DNA of 37,297 nt from Alphaproteobacteria bacterium (GCA_020442425.1 JAGRKB010000027.1:1-37297); one strand, 5' to 3'. Shown: positions 17,476 through 27,100, numbered from the stretch's first letter. Notes: generated by a model not told the origin, from the sequence alone. Program-made: numbers and translations.

Positions 17476-19878
17476 ATGCCTGTAAAAACAAAATCAGAAT
17501 TAAATAGCGAAATCCTCGTCTCCTACTCAGATTTCCTGAAAGTAGAGTGCCCGGAATTTGGATATATCGAGGGAGGAAACGAAAATCTATCTAACTTAAC
17601 AAGATTGCTTCACCTGTCTAATGGCTCAGGACATTCGGTCGCTATCATTGGAGCAAAAGGGGTCGGTAAAAAAACCTTAGCCCGAGCATTGGTACACACG
17701 CAACAAGATGAATCAACACCATCTCAATTGATGATGCGCCCGTTTTACCGTCTAAACGTGAACGCGCTGTTTAACTCCTCAGCTCCACAACAAGCCGAAA
17801 AGAAATTTAACGATGTCATGAAAGAATTGAAATCAATCCATGACCGTCGTGGCGTAAAACCGTTGCTTGTCATCGAAGATGGTACAGGATTTATTAAGGG
17901 CGTCTCCGGCGGAGCTCATGGAAATATTGTTCATATACTCGATGACGCAGATAACGGATCAAATTATCTGGACATACTGATAGTTGCAAGCGAAGCGGCA
18001 ATCAAAGATCTTCATGAGTCTCATCCTTCCTTCATGGCAGATTTATCCGTGTTTAAGCTAGAAGAGCCTGGAAAAGGAGAGCTTCTAGAAGTCTTGCGTA
18101 AGCATGCTGAAGGATATAAAGCCTCAGGAATTGAGTTTGAAGACGAGTCTTTGAGAAAGATGATCGAGGTTACAACCCAGTACCCGAAAATTTTTGACTA
18201 CGCCCAGCCCAAAAGAGCTGTCCGATTTATGGATGAAGTTGCAGTGGGCTTTCAGTTGACAATGCATTCCAGACCACAGGGCTATTTTGATCGTCTTGAA
18301 CAAATCGAAAATATCGAGAAAAAAATTGCAGCCGAAAGCGATAGTTCAGAAAAAGAAAGCCTTATCGGTATGCGCGATACGCTTGTAATCGAACAAGACC
18401 AATCTATGCAGGAATGGACAGAAGCGCGCGCAGCAGTTCGAAAACTGCAAGGCGAAATTAAAAATTTTGAGGAAATGATCCATGACGAAACTGTTTCCAT
18501 TGGAAAAATGGAAGCTGAAGATCGAAAAAGATTTGAAGGAGAAGCAGAAGGAGCGCGTGATGTTCTGGTCGAGATGGCTGAAAAAGGTGATCCGACAGCA
18601 AAAGGAATTCCTGCAGACCGTTTCCGCGCTATGGATAGTGATGCCATATTGAAATTTGCGGGTTTTGACAAAAATTTGCATCAGAACCCAAGAATTCGTG
18701 AAGGTAAACAAAGCATTGCCCGATATGAAAGCAGTATCGGAAAAATGGTCGAGAAAGTCGGAGAAAAATCCGAAATTCTTGGCTTCTCCGTCTGCGTCCC
18801 GCCAACATATGTTGAAGACTTAGCCAAGCAACTGACGAAAACAGAAATCAATCCCCATATGCTTGATGCGATGGCTGATTCCGAGAGACTCCTTGGTGAA
18901 GTGGTTCTGAATCAGGAAGGAATGAACAGAAAAATTTCATCTTCTTTGAAAATTGCAGCGGCAGGCGGGAATAACCCTGATAAGCCGATTGGTGTATTCC
19001 TGATCTTGGGACCATCAGGTGTCGGAAAGACATTTGTCGCAGAGACATTGTCGGAACTGATCTACGGATCGAAAGAGAAATTTCTTTCAACCTTCAACAT
19101 GGAAAACTACCAGCAGAGCCAAAACGTATCGAGTTTGATCGGTGCGCCTCCGGGCTTGGTTGGGTATGGGGAGCGTGGCCTTCTGATTGCCGCCGCTCAA
19201 GATAGACCGTACTCAGTTGTGTTGCTGGATGAAATCGAAAAAGCCCACAAGGACATCAAGCAAACCATGCTGACCGCTCTCGATAAAGGGCAGATCACGG
19301 GGCAAGACGGGGAAGTAGGTGACTTAAGAAACACGATTATCGTCATGACTTCAAACTATGGTCAGGATGTTTTTCTAGACCCGTCTTTGTCTCAAGAAGA
19401 AGCCCAGAAAGTCGTTAAAGAGCGCATCTACCGCGATGGAACATTTTCGCCGGAGTTCTTAAACAGAACGCAAATAGTCTTCGCAAACTTTCTGCCCGAA
19501 GAAGCAATCGTGAGCATTGCTCAGCGTGAAGCAGTCAAATTGGAGAAAAGATATAAGGCTAAAAATCCTGATCTTAAAATCACGCTCTCTAAAGAAGATG
19601 CCGAAGCAATTGTTAGCGAACTTTACAGCAAAGAGCAGGGCGCTCGCGTTGTAAAGAATATCGTTGAAACCGAAGTAGGCGTCGCCGTTGCCGAGAGAAT
19701 TTTTGCAGAACGCAAAAAAACAGGAAAGCCGGTAGCTGGTGAGCTTACAGCTAAGTATTCGAAAGAATCGGGGTTCTCTTACGAGTTTAGTGCAAAGGGC
19801 GAAAGTTCTGCGCCAACCTTAGAAAAAAAGCCGCAAGTTGTTGCTGTTCAAGCATTTTCCGGAGCAGCCCCAGCATAG
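17476..19878 (+). CDS. ClpB-like double-ring AAA+ protein with degenerate first domain
   Basis: An 800-residue protein with Clp/Hsp100 architecture but no Clp N-domain. D1 has Walker A GAKGVGKKT (59-67), but its Walker B reads LLVIEDG (130-136) with Glu-Asp order instead of Asp-Glu. It has no KYRG pore loop and no arginine finger at the expected place. A helical M-domain-like insertion spans about 275-430. D2 is complete: Walker A GPSGVGKT (512-519), Walker B LLDEIEKAH (Asp585-Glu586), sensor-1 MTSNYG, arginine finger in PEFLNR (Arg664) and sensor-2 GARVV. The D2 pore loop reads GLVG where ClpB, ClpA and ClpV have GYVG. No IGF/IGL ClpP loop is seen, so it is a remodelling rather than proteolytic ATPase. 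It sits in an operon with a coiled-coil protein and a membrane protein. Confidence 0.9.
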   Translation: MPVKTKSELNSEILVSYSDFLKVECPEFGYIEGGNENLSNLTRLLHLSNGSGHSVAIIGAKGVGKKTLARALVHTQQDESTPSQLMMRPFYRLNVNALFNSSAPQQAEKKFNDVMKELKSIHDRRGVKPLLVIEDGTGFIKGVSGGAHGNIVHILDDADNGSNYLDILIVASEAAIKDLHESHPSFMADLSVFKLEEPGKGELLEVLRKHAEGYKASGIEFEDESLRKMIEVTTQYPKIFDYAQPKRAVRFMDEVAVGFQLTMHSRPQGYFDRLEQIENIEKKIAAESDSSEKESLIGMRDTLVIEQDQSMQEWTEARAAVRKLQGEIKNFEEMIHDETVSIGKMEAEDRKRFEGEAEGARDVLVEMAEKGDPTAKGIPADRFRAMDSDAILKFAGFDKNLHQNPRIREGKQSIARYESSIGKMVEKVGEKSEILGFSVCVPPTYVEDLAKQLTKTEINPHMLDAMADSERLLGEVVLNQEGMNRKISSSLKIAAAGGNNPDKPIGVFLILGPSGVGKTFVAETLSELIYGSKEKFLSTFNMENYQQSQNVSSLIGAPPGLVGYGERGLLIAAAQDRPYSVVLLDEIEKAHKDIKQTMLTALDKGQITGQDGEVGDLRNTIIVMTSNYGQDVFLDPSLSQEEAQKVVKERIYRDGTFSPEFLNRTQIVFANFLPEEAIVSIAQREAVKLEKRYKAKNPDLKITLSKEDAEAIVSELYSKEQGARVVKNIVETEVGVAVAERIFAERKKTGKPVAGELTAKYSKESGFSYEFSAKGESSAPTLEKKPQVVAVQAFSGAAPA

Positions 19879-19923
19879 GGAATTACCACCACAAAAAATT
19901 CAAATATATATAGGAGATAGAAA

Positions 19924-20868
19924 ATGACCAAAACAACCTCAGATGAGATTAGAGAATTCCTGAAGTCAGTCAACAAGGATCGTGAGCTTTCAGAGGCCAA
20001 CGTCAAAGAAGATCGCGCTGAAAAAATTGAAACAATTGAGAAACAAGGATGGTTGCCCAGATTAAACAGAGCAGTTTTTGATAATAGCGCCATGAAAAAA
20101 ATAAATGAAGTTTTTCGTGCAGCGGAACGTTTTAATAAGATGTACGACTATGCTGCCGACTTTCTAAAAATGGTCGGGAAATATACCGGACCCGTTGGCT
20201 GGTTAATCAAGGAAGGATTCTGTGCTGCAGGAAAGTACCTGAAATTCATTTCCTTTGAACGCGAAATAAAAAAATATGGAGAAGATGGAAGCTTGAATCC
20301 AACGCTTCGTGGAAAAATGTATCGTATAATCAAAGGAGAAGAAGCCCTTGAAAATTCAAGTGATCCCCGCCATTTTAAACGTGATTATAAGCGTGATGGC
20401 GACGGTGATCTGATTTTTGACAAAAAGCGTTTAGCAATGTCTTTAGCTTTAACGGCGGCATTCACAGCAGCTGTCACGCCAACTGCAATGACTTTGCGCG
20501 ATGCCTATCACTTGGCAACAGCACAAGAGCAAACGCTCTATTTCTCTAAACCGACATTCAACTCTGTGCGCGAGATTTATCAAGTGACCGCGTGTAAAAG
20601 CAAAACAGAATGTGAAGGTGGAGATAACGCACTGATCTTCGATATCCCCGATAACAACGCATTGGATATTTTTTACACAATTACCAGAGGCAAAGGCTAT
20701 GACCCTGAGCACGAAATTGTCAGCGCATTTACCTCTGAATACCATCAATGCACTGTAACCGCAAAAGGAGATAAGCCAATCATTCTGAATTACTATTTCG
20801 GAAGCTATAGATGGCACCCGAAAGTTATAGATCATGCTGTTTGCACACCAGTCGTGAATATGAATTAG
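19924..20868 (+). CDS. Single-pass membrane protein, last gene of the AAA+ operon
   Basis: A 314-residue protein not matched to a known family. The N-terminal part (1 to about 165) is charged and helical, with no signal peptide. One hydrophobic segment lies at about 170-188 (LALTAAFTAAVTPTAMTL). The C-terminal part (about 190-314) has four cysteines at 224, 230, 276 and 307. With basic residues before the helix (DKKRLA), the positive-inside rule puts the N-terminus in the cytoplasm and the cysteine domain in the periplasm, where two disulfides could form. The gene starts 45 nt after the AAA+ gene with TAGGAGATAG as RBS and is followed by a terminator. I infer a membrane anchor or envelope-side partner of the upstream proteins. 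Confidence 0.75.
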   Translation: MTKTTSDEIREFLKSVNKDRELSEANVKEDRAEKIETIEKQGWLPRLNRAVFDNSAMKKINEVFRAAERFNKMYDYAADFLKMVGKYTGPVGWLIKEGFCAAGKYLKFISFEREIKKYGEDGSLNPTLRGKMYRIIKGEEALENSSDPRHFKRDYKRDGDGDLIFDKKRLAMSLALTAAFTAAVTPTAMTLRDAYHLATAQEQTLYFSKPTFNSVREIYQVTACKSKTECEGGDNALIFDIPDNNALDIFYTITRGKGYDPEHEIVSAFTSEYHQCTVTAKGDKPIILNYYFGSYRWHPKVIDHAVCTPVVNMN

Positions 20869-20920
20869 TCTCTACCTCTCCTAGTACCACGTTGTACTTC
20901 GTACACGCTGTACAAAAACT

Positions 20921-20955
20921 GACCCTGAAAACGTAATGTTCTCAGGGTCCTTTTT
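20921..20955. terminator. Bidirectional intrinsic terminator
   Basis: The stem GACCCTGA (20921-20928) / TCAGGGTC (20942-20949) is followed by CTTTTT on the plus strand. On the minus strand it is followed by AGTTTTTG. It therefore ends both the AAA+ operon (+) and the argS/PRTase operon (-). Just upstream (about 20889-20916) is a cluster of GTAC dyads. Confidence 0.8.
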
Positions 20956-20965
20956 ATCAGAGAGA

Positions 20966-21877
20966 TTACAAGGCAGCTTTCAGAGTTTTAAAGGTCTCGG
21001 AGGCAAGCGGTTCTAACCCCCACGGGTCTTGCTCTAAAAAGGATTGCAGGCGTTCTTTGGATTTAGCATCAAGTCCTGCGTCAAGCCCGAATACTTCAGG
21101 GCGAGCCAGAATATACTGCCGCGCCCAGTCTTCTTTTGATTTAAAATAAAGAGATATCTCGTCATTCGCAGATTGAGGAATGAGGCCACTATCAGCCAAC
21201 TCCGCAAAAAGAGGCAAATCAATGCTCTTGAGCGTATGAACTTTCACATCAGCCTCTTTCAGACGATCCATGCCGACCTGTCCGCGGTTAATCACGGAAA
21301 TTGTCCCGAGCAAATCCATTTTGTGATCTGCCAGAATAGGCAACCACTTATCAAAGTAACTCGCCGCATTATTAATGAGATCAGAAATATGAACACAACG
21401 CATACCTGCATGATCGGACTTTTCGCCTGTGCGTCTATAGACTTCGCCGTTTTTAAAGATATAGAGATGATCCAGCCCCAATTCTTCGGCAAAAGGTACT
21501 GAGAAGAACCAGTCACGACGCTCCCCGCCTGAAATCAAGTCAATCTCATTAATCGGAAACGGAGACGTTTCAATCATCGTCGCAACAATGCGCTGAAAAA
21601 CGTCATTGGACCGATAACTCTTGAGAACAGCCTCACGTACGGCTTCGGACTTCGACTCAGACGAAAGAGACGCATCGCCGACAATTCCGTTAATCGCCTC
21701 AAGCAAATCAGCAGATTGCGTAGCCCCGATAAGTTTTTCGGTGTTCACATAGAAAGGCCCCGGAACACCTGCTGCATACCAGAACACAGGGCCGGTCTCA
21801 TGATTCCAGATAGAAACAGCTTTCGACGAAAAGATCAGGCTCAAAAATTCTTGAGGGGAGTAGGGAGTTGCAGTCAT
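20966..21877 (-). CDS. Orotate phosphoribosyltransferase-like protein
   Basis: A 303-residue protein that looks like a type I PRTase of the orotate PRTase-like group. It has a central ISGGERRDWFFSVPFAEELG segment before a strand with YIFKNGEVYRR, and then a region where the PRPP loop would be. There the usual acidic pair and TTG are replaced (CVHISDLINNAASYF), so PRPP binding may be weak or altered. It follows argS after only about 20 nt with a strong AAAGGAGAT RBS, so the two are cotranscribed. It is longer than classical PyrE (about 210 residues). The fold is fairly likely; catalytic activity and substrate are uncertain. Confidence 0.6.
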   Translation of the reverse strand: MTATPYSPQEFLSLIFSSKAVSIWNHETGPVFWYAAGVPGPFYVNTEKLIGATQSADLLEAINGIVGDASLSSESKSEAVREAVLKSYRSNDVFQRIVATMIETSPFPINEIDLISGGERRDWFFSVPFAEELGLDHLYIFKNGEVYRRTGEKSDHAGMRCVHISDLINNAASYFDKWLPILADHKMDLLGTISVINRGQVGMDRLKEADVKVHTLKSIDLPLFAELADSGLIPQSANDEISLYFKSKEDWARQYILARPEVFGLDAGLDAKSKERLQSFLEQDPWGLEPLASETFKTLKAAL

Positions 21878-21898
21878 ATAAAAATCTCCTTTAAATAA

Positions 21899-23644
21899 TT
21901 ACATGCGCTCGATACGCGGAATACCCAACAAATCCATGGCCGTTCCGAGATAAATCTGGGTCAAGCGCACCAAAGCAGAACGCGCCTGACGGAGTGATGC
22001 ATCAGGTTCGGAATTGATCGGGCACTCGGCATAAAACGCATTAAATTTACGCGCCAGATCATAAGTGTAGGACGCAAACATATTTGGTTTAAGCTTCGTA
22101 CAGGACACATCGACCATTTCGTTGAAATTCGCCAAATGCGCCAAAAGCTGCTGCTCGCTGGTCTTGTCTAAAGTCGACCATGAGATTTCAGAAGACAAAT
22201 TGATCTCGTCATCGGAGCTTTTGCGTTGCAGGGAACAAATCCGCGCAAATACATATTGGAGATAAGGACCTGTGTTGCCTTCAAAGGTCAGCCAGCTCTC
22301 CATATCAAAGACAATCTTACTTTCAGGATCGACTTTAATCATGCCATAGCGCACGGCAGAGCGGGAAATCAGCTTGGCAACTTCTGCTATTTCCTCCGCA
22401 CTCCAGTCCGCACTATAACGCTCTTCCAGAATACCGCGCGCCTGCGCCTCTAACTCGTCAATCAGACCAAGGATCGGAACAATATTCCCTTTACGCGAGG
22501 ACATCGCCCCGTTCTTGGTTTCAACCATTTCATAGGCCAAGTGGTAACAACGATTAGCCTGCGGGAAGCCCATTTTATCAAGCGTTGCAAACACCTGTTT
22601 GAAATGGTGAGACTGACGATTATCAACGACATAAACACAGGTGTCAGGATTTTGCTCGCGAAAGCGTTTCAAAGCCAAGGCAATATCCTTGGTCGCATAA
22701 AGCCCGTTCCCGTCCGATTTCAAAAGCATACAAAAGCCTAGCTTCTTGTCGGAAAGATCAGCCCCGACCGCACCTTCCGAGCGAATAAACACGCCCTTAT
22801 CAAGATACTCATTCACAACAGAAATGGACTCTTCCGAAACATCAGACTCGCAGCAATCGCTATCAAAGGAAACATCCAGCCAGTCATAAACCTCATGGAA
22901 CATATTAAGAGACCATTGGCGGGTTTCTTTCCAGTACGCGTAATCAGGCCCTTCACGAGACTCAATGCCTTTAAGAACGGCGGAGATACCAGCTTTATAA
23001 TGCTCGGCTTCCTCAGGCGTCGCACCTTCAATCTTTGCTGTCGAGTCCACATACATCTGCCCCAGCCATGTGCCCTTATCCTGACCTTCGGCAGGAGATT
23101 GATTAAACGTGCGGATATACCAAATACATTTGGCAACGTGTGCACCTTCATCCCCGTGGTAATTCTGCGCAAACACAGAATAGCCGTTATGCTTCAACAG
23201 ACGACACAGCGTATCCCCCAAAACAGAGTTCCGCGTATGTCCGATATGCATTTCCTTATGCGTGTTCGGTTGGGAATGTTCAATCATATAGCGGTGCGGA
23301 ACACTTGGAGTGATAACGGCAACATTACCGGACGCTCCGTCATCAATAAGAAGAGGGGCAATTTCACCGGAAAAGAGAATGAGGTTAATGTAAGGGCCGG
23401 CCTGCGCAACGCTTGAAATCTGATTATGCTGCTTTAACGCATCACAAAGCTTTGTCCCAAACTCCATCGGGTTCATGCCCGCCTGTTTGGCCACAATAAA
23501 AGTTTTAAAAGCATATTGCCCAAGTTCAGGCTGCGGACAAAATTCAATGCTCTGATAAACGCGTTCACGATCCGCCGTGATCCCGAGGGAAGATAAGGTA
23601 TCAACAATGATCTGGCTTAATAGGACTTTACTTGGGTCGAACAT
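21899..23644 (-). CDS. argS: Arginyl-tRNA synthetase
   Basis: A 581-residue class I synthetase that charges tRNA-Arg. It shows an N-terminal Add1-like domain, the HIGH motif in MHIGHTRN (133-136), YHGDEGAHVAKCIWY, the KMSKS-region equivalent AMSSRKGN, and a C-terminal anticodon-binding helical domain (DLARKFNAFYAECP). The length is normal for bacterial ArgRS. The start ATG at 23644 is supported by GCGAGAA upstream. It is transcribed after ileS beyond a strong terminator and is followed by the PRTase-like gene. Confidence 0.96.
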   Translation of the reverse strand: MFDPSKVLLSQIIVDTLSSLGITADRERVYQSIEFCPQPELGQYAFKTFIVAKQAGMNPMEFGTKLCDALKQHNQISSVAQAGPYINLILFSGEIAPLLIDDGASGNVAVITPSVPHRYMIEHSQPNTHKEMHIGHTRNSVLGDTLCRLLKHNGYSVFAQNYHGDEGAHVAKCIWYIRTFNQSPAEGQDKGTWLGQMYVDSTAKIEGATPEEAEHYKAGISAVLKGIESREGPDYAYWKETRQWSLNMFHEVYDWLDVSFDSDCCESDVSEESISVVNEYLDKGVFIRSEGAVGADLSDKKLGFCMLLKSDGNGLYATKDIALALKRFREQNPDTCVYVVDNRQSHHFKQVFATLDKMGFPQANRCYHLAYEMVETKNGAMSSRKGNIVPILGLIDELEAQARGILEERYSADWSAEEIAEVAKLISRSAVRYGMIKVDPESKIVFDMESWLTFEGNTGPYLQYVFARICSLQRKSSDDEINLSSEISWSTLDKTSEQQLLAHLANFNEMVDVSCTKLKPNMFASYTYDLARKFNAFYAECPINSEPDASLRQARSALVRLTQIYLGTAMDLLGIPRIERM

Positions 23645-23746
23645 ATTTTCTCGCTTTTGGAAACGCGTTTTTATTTAACTGTTTGGAATAGAAAGAAAAT
23701 AACCCGTAAGAGCAATCTATTCAAGAGAAATGCTTGGGCAAAGTGC

Positions 23747-23772
23747 ATAAAAAACGCCGCAGAGAGCGGCGC
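23747..23772 (-). terminator. Intrinsic terminator of ileS
   Basis: On the minus strand, a GC-rich stem (GCCGC-type arms, 23755-23760 with 23766-23771) with a 5-nt loop is followed by TTTTTT (23754-23749). It lies about 26 nt after the ileS stop and separates ileS from argS. Confidence 0.85.
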
Positions 23773-23797
23773 TTTTCGAATTTATATAGAGAAAAGT

Positions 23798-26700
23798 CTA
23801 AGCTTTCGAGACTTTAACGGAAACCTCATGTTCACCGACCTCAACAGTCGAGAAATCATCTCCGACGTTATTGTCTTGAAGGAAGCACAGATCATTCGCG
23901 AGTGTTTCTTTGGAGACATGCGCAACAAACGGCTGCAAAGCCTCGCGGACACTCTCGGGAACACTAGCCGTAATAGTAATGCGCTCGGTAATTTCAAGCT
24001 GCATATCCTTACGGATTTTCTGAATGCCGCTGATCAAGTCACGAGACCAGCCTTCAACTTCAAGCTCAGGATAGATCGTGGTGTCGAGAACCGTCAGCCC
24101 GCGCCAACGATCAAATGACTCCGCTGTCGTACCTTCAGGAACAACGAAGCGCATTTCGAAATCATCGCCTGAGAGTGTTTCGCCCGCAATCTCCAAACTC
24201 CCGTCATCCAGCAGGTTAAAGTCATTATTACGTTGAGCCGTCATAATGTCTTTAAACTTCGCACCAAATTGCTTTCCGAGTTTTGGGTTAACCTTGACAG
24301 CGCGCTCGCCATACTCACTCGGAGTAGAGGAAAGCTGCACGTCAACGATATTCACCGCATCACGGATCAATTCGATATAAGGCGCAAGCTTGTCAATTTC
24401 AGGGTGCGCAATCACCAAAGTCTTGAGCGGCAGACGCACGCGGCGACGATGCAACTCACGAAGACGCAACACGGCAGAACAGGCCTCACGTGCCATATCC
24501 ATACCTTTAAGCACATCTTCATCAACAGGAAGGTCAGCCTTATTCGGCCAATCCGTCAAGTGAACACTGGTCTCACCTGTCAGAGCTGTATAAATCTCTT
24601 CAGAGATAAACGGCAGCAAAGGCCCCAAGGCTTTAGACGCATAAACCAAAGAGGTATAAAGCGTGTCATACGCATCTTGTTTTTCTGCGCTCTTGGCTTC
24701 ATCCCAGAACAAGCTACGGCTGTTACGGATATACCAGTTATTAAGAGCCTCGATATAATCAGGGACACTGTTATAAGCCGACGGCAAATCCATATTGTCC
24801 AGATGCCCTTCGATTTGCTCGATCAACTTCGCAGTTTTACCAAGCAAGAAGCGGTTCATCGGACTATCGGATTTGGTCGAGATTTTAGCCTCGACACCCT
24901 CGACATTCGCATAAAGCGTGAAGAAGTAGAACGCATTCCACAAGCGGATAATAACCGAGCGCATCCCTTTGACGATCTCGCTATCATCGCGCGACATCGC
25001 CAAATCCCCACCCGTAATCAGCGGAGAAGAGCACAAATACCACCGCAGCGCATCCGACCCGAGATTGTTGAATACATCAACAGGATCAGGATAGTTCTTA
25101 AGACGCTTTGAAAGCTTCTGATGGTTTTCGTCGAGCACTACACCATGGCAGATACAGCTCTTGAACGGCGCACGGTCAAACAAGGCAGTCGAGAGCACCA
25201 TGAGCGTATAGAACCATCCGCGAGTCTGCGCGATATATTCCACGATAAAGTCACCGGGGAAGTTATCTTCAAAACGGTCTTTGTTTTCGAACGGATAGTG
25301 AAGCTGCGCAAACGGCATAGAGCCTGATTCAAACCAGCAATCCAGAACTTCCGGTACGCGGCGCATCATGGATTGGCCTGTCGGGTCATCAGGGTTCGGA
25401 CGTACCAGATCATCAATCATCGGACGGTGCAGATTATCAACCTTCACACCGAAATCGCGTTCCAACTCTTCAATAGAGCCATAGACATCAATACGCGGAT
25501 AACGATCATCATCACTGCGCCACACAGGAATAGGCGCTCCCCAGAAACGGTTCCGCGAGATGTTCCAATCACGAGCATTGGCAAGCCAGTTGCCGAACGC
25601 CCCGTCTTTAATGTGCCCCGGAACCCAAGTAATGTCTTGGTTCAGTTCAACCATACGGTCACGGAATTGTGTCACCGCCAAGTACCAAGAGTTCACAGCC
25701 TTATAGATCAAAGGCTGGTCTGTACGCCAGCAATGCGGGTAGGAGTGAAGAATTTGGTCATGCTTCAACACAACGCCTTGCTTCTTCAAATCCTGAATGA
25801 TTTTTTCATTGGCTTCGAGAATGACATTCTGCCCTGCATAGTCGGTAATCTCAGGAGTAAAGAGACCTGCTTCATCAACAGGAACAACAATAGGAATGTT
25901 GTTGCGTTTCCCAAGCTCCATATCCTCTTCACCAAAGCCCGGGGCAATGTGAACCGTGCCTGTCCCGCTATCTGCTTCAACAAAGCTATCGGCAAACACA
26001 CGGAACGCACCTTCAAGGTCTTTGAAATACGGGAAGAGTGGAGTATAGGTCAGACCAACAAGGTCAGACCCTTTAAATTCTTTTTGAGGCTCGAAGTCTT
26101 TCAACTCGCGGGCATAACGCTCACGCGCAGCCTCGGCAATAATGACGCGCTGGTCATCCTTTTGCAAAAGAACATAGGTCAGCTCAGGATTAACACACAG
26201 CGCCATGTTGGACGGCAATGTCCAAGGTGTCGTCGTCCAAGCCAGCAGACGCGTATTCGCACCTGTCTTGTCGTTGTCATTGAGCATAAAGCCCACAGTC
26301 AATGTCGGGTCTGTGCGTTCACGGTAAGAGTTATCAAGACGTGTCTCGAAGTTGGACAACGGTGTTTGAACAGCCCATGAATAAGGAACAATTCGGTATC
26401 CTTCATAAATCAGGCCTTTGTCCCATAGGGTTTTAAACGCCCACATCACACTTTCCATGAAGGTAATATCCATGGTGCGATATTGATCGCCGAAATCAAC
26501 CCAACGCCCTTGGCGGGTCACATACCATTCCCAATCTTGGGTGAAGCGCGTGACGGAAGTCTCACACGCCTTGTTGAATTTACCGATGCCGTAATCAATG
26601 ATCTCACGCGCCCCGTTTACGCCAAGCTCTTTCTCGACAACCAACTCTGCTGGAAGACCATGACAGTCCCAACCGAAGCGGCGCTCGACATGGCGACCTT

Positions 26701-26947
26701 TCATGGTCTGGTAACGCGGAACAATATCTTTCACGAAACCGGTCACGATATGCCCATAGTGCGGCAGGCCATTGGCAAACGGAGGCCCGTCATAAAACAC
26801 AAATTCATTGGATGATCCGTCCGCATTGCGACGCGGATTACGCTCAACCGAAGCTTCGAAAATCTTCTCGTCCTGCCAGCGCTTCAAAATAGCGTCTTCC
26901 AACTTCGCAAAGTCGGGGGATACGGGAACGGCAGGATATTTAGTCAT
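23798..26947 (-). CDS. ileS: Isoleucyl-tRNA synthetase, eukaryote-like (type 2)
   Basis: About 1049 residues from the ATG at 26947 (MTKYPAV...). The frame extends 16 codons further upstream, but those residues are unlike the family, and GAAGAGAAG lies properly before the inner ATG. It has the HIGH equivalent HYGH (63-66) in FANGLPHYGHI, the KMSKS equivalent KLSKR near 611 in KLSKRLKNYPDP, an editing CP1 domain (WTTTPWTLPSN) and an anticodon-binding C-terminus. These motif variants and the length match the eukaryotic/type-2 IleRS clade rather than the E. coli type (about 940 residues). That clade is known for low mupirocin sensitivity; resistance here is inferred. Confidence 0.95.
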   Translation of the reverse strand: MTKYPAVPVSPDFAKLEDAILKRWQDEKIFEASVERNPRRNADGSSNEFVFYDGPPFANGLPHYGHIVTGFVKDIVPRYQTMKGRHVERRFGWDCHGLPAELVVEKELGVNGAREIIDYGIGKFNKACETSVTRFTQDWEWYVTRQGRWVDFGDQYRTMDITFMESVMWAFKTLWDKGLIYEGYRIVPYSWAVQTPLSNFETRLDNSYRERTDPTLTVGFMLNDNDKTGANTRLLAWTTTPWTLPSNMALCVNPELTYVLLQKDDQRVIIAEAARERYARELKDFEPQKEFKGSDLVGLTYTPLFPYFKDLEGAFRVFADSFVEADSGTGTVHIAPGFGEEDMELGKRNNIPIVVPVDEAGLFTPEITDYAGQNVILEANEKIIQDLKKQGVVLKHDQILHSYPHCWRTDQPLIYKAVNSWYLAVTQFRDRMVELNQDITWVPGHIKDGAFGNWLANARDWNISRNRFWGAPIPVWRSDDDRYPRIDVYGSIEELERDFGVKVDNLHRPMIDDLVRPNPDDPTGQSMMRRVPEVLDCWFESGSMPFAQLHYPFENKDRFEDNFPGDFIVEYIAQTRGWFYTLMVLSTALFDRAPFKSCICHGVVLDENHQKLSKRLKNYPDPVDVFNNLGSDALRWYLCSSPLITGGDLAMSRDDSEIVKGMRSVIIRLWNAFYFFTLYANVEGVEAKISTKSDSPMNRFLLGKTAKLIEQIEGHLDNMDLPSAYNSVPDYIEALNNWYIRNSRSLFWDEAKSAEKQDAYDTLYTSLVYASKALGPLLPFISEEIYTALTGETSVHLTDWPNKADLPVDEDVLKGMDMAREACSAVLRLRELHRRRVRLPLKTLVIAHPEIDKLAPYIELIRDAVNIVDVQLSSTPSEYGERAVKVNPKLGKQFGAKFKDIMTAQRNNDFNLLDDGSLEIAGETLSGDDFEMRFVVPEGTTAESFDRWRGLTVLDTTIYPELEVEGWSRDLISGIQKIRKDMQLEITERITITASVPESVREALQPFVAHVSKETLANDLCFLQDNNVGDDFSTVEVGEHEVSVKVSKA

Positions 26948-27100
26948 AATTCTTCTCTTCAAGCGTGTTAAAGTCAAAATTCTTATAAAATACAAGGCTT
27001 AGTGAGGCGTCATCTTATTGGATACAATACACAAAGGCAACAGATTCTATTGATTTTGAACGAGAAATTGACCATAAGGAATTGGTGAAAGTAATATCGG

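Noticed and set aside
24233..25111. 292-codon plus-strand ORF
   Set aside because: Antisense to ileS with no ribosome site or family features.
25373..26380. 335-codon plus-strand ORF
   Set aside because: It lies fully antisense to ileS, whose motifs are clear, and the translated product has no recognisable domain; it is a frame shadow.
26948..26995. Longer ileS start at 26995
   Set aside because: The extra 16 residues do not resemble the IleRS N-terminus, and the ATG at 26947 has a proper ribosome site.
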